Assembly (NCBI RefSeq): GCF_017654505.1
Contig: NC_054536.1
Span: 96,329,844 to 96,393,843 of the forward strand
Reading direction: 5' to 3'
From: Polyodon spathula
Lineage: Eukaryota > Chordata > Actinopteri > Acipenseriformes > Polyodontidae
DNA: 64,000 nt
Shown: one piece after another, positions 24,009-35,000 of the stretch
Position numbering within the stretch: the stretch's first letter is position 1
Layout: each line of letters begins with the position of its first letter
Notes under the pieces: generated by a model
Seen by the model: only the letters and a program-made list of their open reading frames with translations
The model's database searches: none
What the model was told of the DNA's origin: nothing
Translations under genes and position numbers: made by a program

Positions 24009-24600
24009 GTCCTGTAGTAGCTCATGCTAATCTAAGTGGTGTGTCGGTTTGTGCTAATCTGCATTAATAAAATGAACAAGAAATATTCAAAACCATTTGT
24101 GTATAGAAAGTGCTTTTCCATATTCACATTACTCTTTTCCATTTGAATCAGTTTCCAGGTTTTTCCATTTCATATACCTATTACTTGATATTTGTGTACT
24201 ACACTTTGACTTCGACGCCGCGTTGTTAACGTAAACGCCAATACATTATTTATTGTTATTTGCAAATACATCACTGTGTGACCTACTACCAATACCTACA
24301 GAAAACCATGGCATATACATAAATAGCAAGTATATTATTAGGTAATTCGGTATATTATTTTATCCAACAGAAAAGTATATTTTAATTGAATATTCCAGCA
24401 GATCCTTTGTTCCAAACCGTTCAAGAGATTAATAGTACTAAAACAAACATTGCTTACATAATACATTTCAGAATTATATGAACTATTTCTAATGAAAGAT
24501 AAAAACGTAGAACGGTAAGTCTGTAAATCCCTAATACCTCTAGCTGTGGAAACATATTGTAAAGGAACACAAATCAATAAACCCTAGAAAAGCGATTTGC
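24009..24600. other. Stretch upstream of the CHRAC1 promoter
   Basis: No gene recognised. In humans the head-to-head neighbour of CHRAC1 is TRAPPC9; I find no TRAPPC9 coding exon here or anywhere to the left. Confidence 0.35.
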
Positions 24601-24609
24601 GTCGATGAT

Positions 24610-24677
24610 ACTGGGAATTGTAGTTCTTGATTATGAGGTTTGCGCGTAGTAATCTTCAAGGGTGACTACAATTCCCT
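24610..24677. promoter_or_regulatory. Inverted pair of ACTACAATTCCC motifs in CHRAC1 promoter
   Basis: CTGGGAATTGTAGTTC at 24611-24626 and ACTACAATTCCC at 24665-24676 form an inverted pair about 40 bp apart, 70-135 bp upstream of the CHRAC1 ATG. The first fits the mammalian promoter motif ACTAYRNNNCCCR, which is bound by ZNF143-type factors; the second matches except for its last base. Such motifs mark housekeeping and often bidirectional promoters. Confidence 0.55.
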
Positions 24678-24745
24678 TGTTTTTTTCAATTAACTTTATT
24701 TGAAGATCCGTGACGTGAACAGAGACGCCGGGTTTTTTTGTAAAG

Positions 24746-26048
24746 ATGGCGGGTAGCGATGAGGGTGGTAAAATGTTGGATTTTGCAGATAGTAGGCAGG
24801 TTTCGCTTCCAATCTCCAGGGTGAAGTTGATTATGAAGAGCTCTCCCGATGTTAACAACATTAATCAGGACGCGCTGTTTCTGACTGCCAAAGCGACGGT
24901 AATGATGGTTTTAATAATGCTGTAAATTACCTGCGTGGCACGACCCCTCTCTGCTTCATGGTTTACTTGTAAGAACCGAAACTGAGATGCTGTGAGGACT
25001 CGAGCCTAAACGAAAGACAGGTCCATTGGATTAAGTGACCCGGCTATACCCTGTGTATAATCCGCTCTGTCGTGAACAAGTAGGGGTGAAGCAGCCGTGC
25101 TTTCCCCGTCCCCTCCCCGTCCCTGTGGAGCCTGGCAGCATCGACCTGTTATTAAAATGGTCTCTTAACTATATTGTTATGATAACTTACTCTCGTTTTG
25201 TTAGCCGCAAAAGTTAACTCAAAATTGAATGCATCAAATTACATAAGTACAGCGTGTGTTGTGATTTCTTTTTTTCCAAAGATAAATTTGTATTTGGTAC
25301 TGTTTGCAATAACATGGCTCCCTACACTATTTAAAACAGACGCGTGTTGTCAGCTGTCTCGTGTGAGTTTTAAGTTATTTATTTATTTATATAATTGTTT
25401 TGTGTCCATTACAGATGGCTTGGTCTTCAATGATCCTATATGCTGTAAATATGTGCCATCAACTGACAGGCATTTCCCCGTTCTGTTACAGGAACTGTTT
25501 GTCCAGTATTTGGCTGCCTACTCCTATAAGAAAGGCAGTGGTCGGGAGAGCAAGTGTTTAACCTATCATGACCTAGCGAGGTCTCCAGAGGAGTGCGACA
25601 CTTTTCAGTTCCTGGCAGGTGAGCGCCGCACTGAGGAGTCACAAACACGCTCATTTACACAATGTAGGAGCACATTGTGGATTCTGCTAACAATGAAAAA
25701 AAAAAATCAAATATGAAGGAGAGACGGGTACAGCATTATATAAAGTAATACACAAAAGCTTATCGGACATAGCAAATCAAAAAAACTAAATGAACCAGTA
25801 GTTCAACACTTTACAGAAAACTAACCGAACATGACTGACCTACAATGTGTGGTGTAGAAGAAACACAATTAGATAATGTGAAATATGTTTCAACACAAAG
25901 GAATAGTAGATTATTACATCAAAAACTAACTTAGTGGTAAATGGCATCGCAAGTACAATTCAATTCATTTGTATGAATTGAATTGTACAATTCAATTCAT
26001 TCATATAGTAGTTCTGTGTGTTAGTGTAGTCCCTTGCAGAAAATGTGC

Positions 26049-26088
<40 letters not shown>

Positions 26089-29000
26089 GTTATTATGCAT
26101 TTATATAGAATGCAGTTACTTTGAGACAGCCTAAGGATCATCATCTTTACATCTTCCAATAACACACGTGAAATAAAAGCTTGTCAGTTCTGAGTAGGTT
26201 TGTGATGAAAAAGAAACCACTACCATTTTAACCTTTGCTTGGGTAATGCACTATTTTTGGTTCTTATAACTGTCTAGCAAACCATGGCTGATCAAAGTCA
26301 GTCATTCTTGCATGCACTTACCAGTAAAAGCAGCAGTGTGGGATTTGTAGTTTTTACAGCCTTGTTAGCAATAGAGTAATGATACAATGGACCACAATCC
26401 CAGGGACACTCAGTCCTAAACCACTCACGTGAGTTGGAACCTTTCCAGAAAACCTTATTTTTGTTCGTTTCAGATCAGTTTGTATTTCTAGCTGACACAA
26501 TTCATTCAGATCAGTTTGTATTTCTAGCTGACACAATTCATTCAGGTCAGTTTGTATTTCTAGCTGACAAATTCATTCAGGTCAGTTTGTATTTCTAGCT
26601 GACAATTCATTCAGATCAGTTTGTATTTCTAGCTGACACAATTCATTCAGATCAGTTTGTATTTCTAGCTGACTCAATTCATTCAGATCACTTTGTATTT
26701 CTAGCTGACAATTCATTCAGATCAGTTTGTATTTCTAGCTGACAATTCATTCAGATCAGTTTGTATTTCTAGCTGACAATTCATTCAGATCAGTTTGTAT
26801 TTCTAGCTGACAATTCATTCAGATCAGTTTGTATTTCTAGCTGATACAATTCATTCAGATCAGTTTGTATTTCTAGCTGACAGTTCATTCAAATCAGTTT
26901 GTATTTCTAGCTGACTCAATTCATTCAGATCAGTTTGTATTTCTAGCTGACACAATACATTCAAATCAGTTTGTATTTCTAGTTGACAGTTCATTCAGAT
27001 CAGTTTGTATTTCTAGCTGACAGTTCATTCAGATCAGTTTGTATTTCTAGCTGACAGTTCATTCAGATCAGTTTGTATTTCTAGCTGACACAATTCATTC
27101 AGATCAGTTTGTATTTCTAGCTGACACAATACATTCAAATCAGTTTGTATTTCTAGCTGACAATTCATTCAGATCAGTTTGTATTTCTAGCTGACTCAAT
27201 TCATTCAGATCAGTTTGTATTTCCAGATGACTCAATTCATTCAGATCAGTTTGTATTTCTAGCTGACAATTCATTCAGATCAGTTTGTAGTTGTAGCTGA
27301 CTCAATTCATTCAGATCAGTTTGTATTTCTAGCTGACACAATACATTCAAATCAGTTTGTATTTCTAGCTGACAGTTCATTCAGATCAGTTTGTATTTCT
27401 AGCTGACTCAGTTCATTCAGATCAGTTTGTATTTCTAGCTGACTCAGTTCATTCAGATCAGTTTGTATTTCTAGCTGACTCAGTTCATTCAGATCAGTTT
27501 GTATTTCTAGCTGACACAATTCATTCAGATCAGTTTGTATTTCTAGCTGACAATTCATTCAGATCCGTTTGTATTTCTAGCTGACAATTCATTCAGATCC
27601 GTTTGTATTTCTAGCTGACTCAATTCATTCAGGTCAGTTTGTATTTCTAGCTGACAGTTCATTCAGGTCAGTTTGTATTTCTAGTTGACACAATACATTC
27701 AAATCAGTTTGTATTTCTAGCTGACAATTCATTCAGATCAGTTTGTATTTCTAGCTGACACAATTCATTCAGATCAGTTTGTATTTCTAGCTGACAATTC
27801 ATTCAGGTCAGTTTGTATTTCTAGCTGACTCAATTCATTCAGATCAGTTTATTTCTAGCGGACTCAATTCATTCAGATCAGTTTGTATTTCTAGCTGACT
27901 CAATTCATTCAGATCAGTTTGTATTTCTAGCTGACTCAATTCATTCAGATCAGTTTGTATTTCTAGCTGACACAATTCATTCAGATCAGTTTGTATTTCT
28001 AGCTGACTCAATTCATTCAGATCAGTTTGTATTTCTAGCTGACTCAATTCATTCAGATCAGTTTGTATTTCTAGCTGACAGTTCATTCAGATCAGTTTGT
28101 ATTTCTAGCTGACAGAATTCATTCAGATCAGTTTGTATTTCTAGCTGACAGTTCATTCAGATCAGTTTGTGAAAGTATTGATCGCACACGTGGCTGCACC
28201 GTAGAGTCCAGGCAGAAATCTGCTCTGGTGTAAGGTGTCCAACACAGTGATTCTGCATTGATAGTACATATTGATAGTAGATAATATTTGGACTAGCAGG
28301 GCACCTGTGGGATGGATAATTAATTCACATCTTGTTAATACACCACCCACTCAATATATCCCAGGGATCGGGGTCCAATACAAATCCACTATATATCGAG
28401 GGCTGCGATATAGCGAGAGACCCATAGAAAAACAAACAGACTAACAAATAAATACTGTACAACCACTCCCTCGTTTTATCCTGGGCATCATGGTCCAGTA
28501 TAAATCCTGTACGCTACCTGCCTTTTCCCATTTTTCGTATAAAAATCCGCACACCGTTTTAATTTGTACTGCGGAGGGTAATTGCTTCTCATCAACTTCA
28601 GTCTCCAATTAATTTCATGAGTCTTCCTCTCCTTTCACAAATTCCCAAACCGCTGCATTGAAAGGAGCCATTTCCAACATAGGAGGCTTGTTGCTAGGGA
28701 GCTGAAGTCACTGCCCTGTGACTTTTGCTAGTGCATGGCTTAAATGCTTCAGCATATAGATATTTAATTTGCTTTGTGGTGTTGTGAAATGCTTGTGTAT
28801 ATGATAACAGTACGATATTAATGCTTTGTTTTTAATTCTTCTTTATATTTTAGTTTGCGGTGTGCAGTACAAAATAAAACGAACAGTAATTCTAAGTGAA
28901 CTTGCCTATGTATATTGCAGCTAAGGCACGTGCAGCGAGACTGTATAAATGGGGAGCCAACTCCAGGACCGCGATACCAGAATCCGCAGTATAACGAGGG

Positions 29001-32000
29001 GCAATATAACAAAGGGTGGGTGTATATTTAGAACATAAGAACATAAGAAAGTTTACAAACGAGAGGAGGCCATTCGGCCCATCTTGCTCGTTTGGTTGTT
29101 AGTAGCTTATTGATCCCAAAATCTCATCAAGCAGCTTCTTGAAGGATCCCAGGGTGTCAGCTTCAACAACATTACTGGGGAGTTGATTCCAGACCCTCAC
29201 AATTCTCTGTGTAAAAAAGTGTCTCCTATTTTCTGTTCTGAATGCCCCTTTTTCTAAACTCCATTTGTGACCCCTGGTCCTTGTTTCTTTTTTCAGGCTG
29301 AAAAAGTCCCTTGCGTCGACACTGTCAATACCTTTTAGAATTTTGAATGCTTGAATTAGGTCGCCACGTAGTCTTCTTTGTTCAAGACTGAACAGATTCA
29401 ATTCTTTTAGCCTGTCTGCATATGACATGCCTTTTAAGCCCGGAATAATTCTGGTCGCTCTTCTTTGCACTCTTTCTAGAGCAGCAATATCTTTTTTATA
29501 GCGAGGTGACCAGAACTGAACACAATATTCAAGATGAGGTCTTACTAGTGCATTGTACAGTTTTAACATTACTTCCCTTGATTTAAATTCAACACTTTTC
29601 ACAATGTATCCGAGCATCTTGTTAGCCTTTTTTATAGCTTCCCCACATTGTCTAGATGAAGACATTTCTGAGTCAACAAAAACTCCTAGGTCTTTTTCAT
29701 AGATTCCTTCTCCAATTTCAATATCTCCCATATGATATTTATAATGTACATTTTTATTTCCTGCGTGCAGTACCTTACACTTTTCTCTATTAAATGTCAT
29801 TTGCCATGTGTCTGCCCAGTTCTGAATCTTGTCTAGATCATTTTGAATGACCTTTGCTGCTACAACAGTGTTTGCCACTCCTCCTACTTTTGTGTCGTCT
29901 GCAAATTTAACAAGTTTGCTTACTATACCAGAATCTAAATCATTAATGTAGATTAGGAATAGCAGAGGACCTAATACTGATCCCTGTGGTACACCACTGG
30001 TTACCACACTCCATTCTGAGGTTTTTCCTCTAATCAGTACTTTCTGTTTTCTACATGTTAACCACTCCCTAATCCATGTACATGTGTTTCCTTGAATCCC
30101 AACTGCGTTCAGTTTGAGAATTAATCTTTTGTGCGGGACTTTGTCAAAAGCTTTCTGGAAATCTAAATAAACCATGTCATATGCTTTGCAATTATCCATT
30201 ATCGATGTTGCATCCTCAAAAAAATCAAGCAAGTTAGTTAGGCACGATCTCCCTTTCCTAAAACCATGTTGACTATCTCCCAGTACCCTGTTACCATATA
30301 GGTAATTTTCCATTTTGGATCTTATTATAGTTTCCATAAGTTTGCATATAATAGAAGTCAGGCTTACTGGTCTGTAGTTACCTGGTTCAGTTTTGTTTCC
30401 CTTTTTGTGGATCGGTATTACGTTTGCAATTTTCCAGTCTGTCGGTACCACCCCTGTGTCAAGAGACTGCTGCATGATCTTGGTTAGCGGTTTGTAAATT
30501 ACTTCTTTCATTTCTTTGAGTACTACTGGGAGGATCTCATCCGGCCCAGGGGATTTGTTTATTTTAAGAGCTCCTAGTCCCTTTAACACTTCTGCCTCAG
30601 TTATGCTAAAGTTATTTAAAACTGGATAGGAACTGGATGACATGTGGGGCATGTTGTCAGTATCTTCCTTTGTAAAAACTTGTGAAAAGTAATCATTTAA
30701 CATATTTGCTATTTTTTTTTCTTCCTCTACGATTTTGCCATTTGTATCTCTTAAACATTTAATCTCCTCTTTGAATGTTCTCTTGCTGTTGTAATATTGG
30801 AAAAACATTTTGGAATTGGTTTTAGCTCCCTTAGCAATGTTCATTTCTATTTCTCTCTTGGCCTTTCTAACTTCCTTTTTGACTTGCGTTTGCAGTTCTG
30901 TGTACTCTTTCTGCGTACTTTCTTTTTGGTCCTTTTTTAATGCTCTGTAAAGTGCCTTTTTTCGCTGAATTTTTTTTTTAATTGATCTATTAAACCATTT
31001 TGGCAATTTAGTTTTACATTTAGATTTGTCTACTTTAGGGATATAATTGTTTTGCACCTCTAGTACTACATTTTTGAAGAACAACCATCCTTCTTCTGTG
31101 GGTGTTTTCTCTATTTTACTCCAATCTACTTCTGTTAGTCTCTGTTTCATACCTTCATAGTTTGCTTTTCTAAAATTGTAAACCTTAGCTTTAGTCTTTA
31201 CTTTTGGGGATTTAAAAAACACTTCAAATGAGACCATGTTGTGGTCTGAGTTTGCCAGTGGTTCTCTGACCTCTGTTTTAGTTATTCTATCTTCGTTATT
31301 TGAAAAGACTAAATCAAGGCATGCCTCCCCTCTAGTGGGTGCCTTCACAAATTGTGTTAGGAAGCAGTCATTTGTCATTTCCACCATTTCTATTTCATCC
31401 TTCGCGCTACCCACCGGGTTTTCCCATTTTATTTGGGGGAAGTTGAAATCCCCCATTAGTATGGCTTCTCCTTTGCTACACACATTTCTAATGTCATTGT
31501 ATAACAGATTATTTTGCTCACCGTCTGAATCTGGCGGTCTATAGCATGCTCCTATTATTATGCCTTTTGAATTTTTGTCCGTTATTCTGACCCATATTGA
31601 TTCGGTTTTATTTTCTTTGTCCAGGTTTAACACCTGGGCTTCAAGACTGTTTCTTATGTATAGCGCTACCCCTCCTCCTCTTCTGTCCTGCCTGTCTTTC
31701 CTATACAGTGTATACCCACAAATATTATATTCGTCCCCATCACTCTCAGACAACCACGTTTCTGTAACACCTATCACATCATAGTTACCTGTTAGTGCAG
31801 TAGCTTCAAGTTCTAGAATTTTGTTTCTGATACTTCTAGCATTTAGATAAATACATTTAATGGTTGTCTTACCTGAGTTGTTGTTCTTGTTTTGATGCGG
31901 TCTCCCTTCTGTTTTTTTGTTGATTTCTCCCCCCTTCCTTTCTAGTTTAAATGCTTCCGAACCTGCTCGAGGATCTTTTCTCCGAGTAGACTAGTTCCCT

Positions 32001-35000
32001 TGTTATTTAAATGCAGTCCATCCCGTCTATACAGATAGTCCTTGTTGTAGAATGTGGTCCAATGATCAAGATAGGTGAACCCTTCCCGTGTGCACCACGT
32101 CTTCAGCCATGCGTTTTGATTAATTATTTCCAGCTGTCCATATGGTCCTTTGCAAGGTGCGGGTAGTATACCAGAAAATACCACAGTTTTGGTTTTCTCT
32201 TTTAATTTCCTTCCTAGCTCTCTGAATTTGTTTTGCAGGGATTTTGGTCTGTCTCTTCCAATGTTGTTTGTACCGATGTGGACGACTACTACCGGGTCGT
32301 CTCCTGTTCGTTCTAGGAGCCTGTCCACGTTTTCAGTGATGTGCTTGACCGAGGCTCCCGGAAGGCAGCACACTGTTGTAGTAAGGGGGTCCAAACTGCA
32401 AATTGAACTTGCTGTGTTTCTCAATATGGAGTCCCCAACAATCATGACCTCCCTTCTTTTTGCTGTCTGGTCACCACTGTCAATAGGGTCCTGGATGTTG
32501 TTCCTTTCATTCACTTGTTGTTGGTTCTGCTCGTCAAAATTCTGAAGTGACTCAAATCTGTTGGTTGTTTTGATTTCTGGTGGTTGTGTTTGACGAAGTT
32601 TCTTTTTTTCCCTGCTTCTGCCCACCTGAACCCAGCTGTTCTGACCTTCTATCTCCCTGGTGGCTTTCAGTCTGTTAGGGGTGATGCAGACTTCCATGAA
32701 TTGTGGGTGTGCCAGTTCCTCAAGATCCTGTTGCTGTCTCACTTCTGCCAGCTCCATTTCTAGCATACCTGCTAGTTTATGCAAATCCTGGATCGTGCGG
32801 CACTTTACGCACACTTGGTTTAGCTCCGCTGGGTTTTCTCGGATTTCCCACATCAAGCAGGTGTCACAGATTACAGGCTTGAAGACCATGTTGAGGTTTT
32901 TTTTTTTTTTTTTTAAGTTTAGTTTCTTCTGCAGCCGTCAGCCTGCTTTCAAACTGCTTCGAAACTGCTCTGTACTTTTCCACGCCTGTACTTCTCCCAC
33001 TCGCTGTCGCTGTCGCTGGGAAGACTGCCTCGTTTAACTGCGTTGTTCTGCTGTGCTGTTGGCTCCTCCCCTCGCCCGTGTCTCACGCAATGAAGCAATG
33101 ATGATGCTCTTTGCTGGCATACCAAGATATTTTGTGAGAGAGGGGCCTGAACAGAAAGAAACTGGGCCGTAAAAGCACCAGCATGGGTAACATTTTCAGT
33201 TCCGCTACTATTCTGAGATGGCTTGATCATTCAGACATTTTGGGGTACTGCTACACATGTGGGCAATACATGTCCCACCTCCAGTCATTCCGTTTCAATC
33301 ATGGTAACCCCATGATTGTAACCAGTGTATGTGTAGCAGGGCTGAGGCTGGGCACGAACTAGTGACACCGCAACCGAGCGTCTTCGCCACAGTGCAGAAG
33401 AGCCAGGCTCGTCTGCTTTCGTGGTTTTAGAGCTTTGAACCTCATCTCATCGACATGCAACTGGACAGAGTCCATAACAGCAGTGCATGTAGGGCTCTAC
33501 ATTTAGATTTTTTTTTATTACTGGACCCTTGGGCCACTGAGGTAGTGTTTTTACTGGCCCAGATACAATTTTAACTGGCCCAATAAGAAGTACAAAACTG
33601 GGCGCATTATTTTATTTACCGCTGCAAATGTATTGGTGAGCCGGAAGCACATCCACTGGTGACTGGATTAAAACAACAGTTTGGTGACATTAAATATGGC
33701 AACTAGTACTAGAATTGTTCAAACGTTACGTCGGCCAGGGTGTCCTCGGCTCACCACGCACCCCTGTAGTCTGGCCGGGTGCCTGCGGGCTTGCCTGTAA
33801 GCTGCCCAGAACTGCATTGTCCTCTGACACTGTAGCTCTGAGGTGGCTGCATGGTGGGCCTGCAGTGTGAAAAGAAGCTGATGGGACAGCGTAGGGGTGC
33901 TAGCGGTGAGCTGAGCCTAGAAATAATTGGCTATTCCAAATTGGGAGAAAAAATTATAAAAATAATTGGTGACCGCTTAAAAAAAAAAAAAAAAAAAATT
34001 CACATCAACTTAATTTTTGCTATATCATTTGAATACTTAATTTAAGGGTTGAAAAGTTCCTACATTAATGGGATTTGGTAGGCCTTCTATCGCTTCGTAG
34101 TTTACAGCATTCTTGTCCACTATACGTTTAATTTAGGCTGCCCACAGTCTACATTGACAGATTCCATGGGGGTGTTTATGTTGTCTATACATTGTTTACG
34201 GTGAATCTCGCCAACGTGAGTCTGGTGGCGGACTTTAACAACAGTTCGGTGAGCACATAGGCTCACTGGCAGAGCAACCAGAGAATAAAACAACACACCC
34301 ACTGTACCACCCTGCTCGGAAAGTTAGGTTGTGTGTTAGCGCCATTCAAAAATAAAATAAACAATCTTATGCATTAATTGTTTAACCATTCTGATTATGT
34401 GTATACCATATGGTAATAGCTGATCTATTTTTTTTTTTTTTTAAATCTGGCTTTTTGTACATTTAACATACTTTGACTAGATGACAAGATAACAATAAAA
34501 TTGTTTAGTTATCATCTGCAGTAAATTCACCCGATAATTTTTAAACTAGAGTTTTACTGTGTGTGTTTTGTTTTTTTTTTTTTATATACTGTTATTTTTG
34601 GTTTCAGAGTTGCTATGGGGTCAAGTAAATTTAAAGAAAGAAAAAAAAAAAAAAATTATTTTCACTGTGGAAATCTGGTAATCCTAAACTACAAGGACAG
34701 TGCGAGAAACTGAAGCTCTGGCAGAAACTTCGGTCAGACACCAAAATCTTGCCGAACTGCACAAAACTCACAAAATAGTCAAACATATTCAACTTTTCTC
34801 AAATTACTTTGTTTAATGCCGACATTAGGAGAACCGTGCAGTATTGGGTAAACTGCATTATCCTGCTGTATAAGCAGTCAAGAAATGTATTCAATAAATT
34901 AGTTTTTCAATATATGGTATTGTAGTTTTCAGCCATTTAACATGCACACATACGCATGCTTGTCAGAAAATGAAAATATTGTATTCAAGATTTGAAAATG

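Larger units (their letters stand above)
29029..33075 (-). mobile_element. CR1-like LINE, essentially full length
   Basis: About 4 kb inserted antisense in CHRAC1 intron 2. The 3' end (29029-29050) carries ATAAGAACATAAGAAAG, inverse of the CTTATG octamers. It has a 5' UTR of about 190 bp with an A18 tract (32897-32914 on the plus strand as T18) just before ORF1, then ORF1 and an overlapping ORF2, both open. The 5' boundary near 33075 is approximate. Nearly identical to the truncated copy at 969-2881, so this family has been active recently. Confidence 0.92.

Noticed and set aside
25198..25716. 172-codon plus-strand ORF around CHRAC1 exon 2
   Set aside because: It is read-through of intron sequence on both sides of the real exon 25492-25618.
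27352..28086. Minus-strand ORFs with 12-residue repeats (QLEIQTDLNELS)
   Set aside because: Artefact of the 36-bp minisatellite units in a CHRAC1 intron; shows no exon structure.
26452..28172. Regularly spaced repeats that could suggest a CRISPR-like array
   Set aside because: There are no unique spacers; units abut directly, and the DNA is clearly vertebrate.
31775..31777. GTG as the start of LINE ORF2
   Set aside because: It lies downstream of the conserved first endonuclease motif, and open frame continues upstream to the ORF1 overlap.
32150..32545. 131-codon plus-strand ORF opposite LINE ORF1
   Set aside because: It is the antisense shadow of the esterase ORF.
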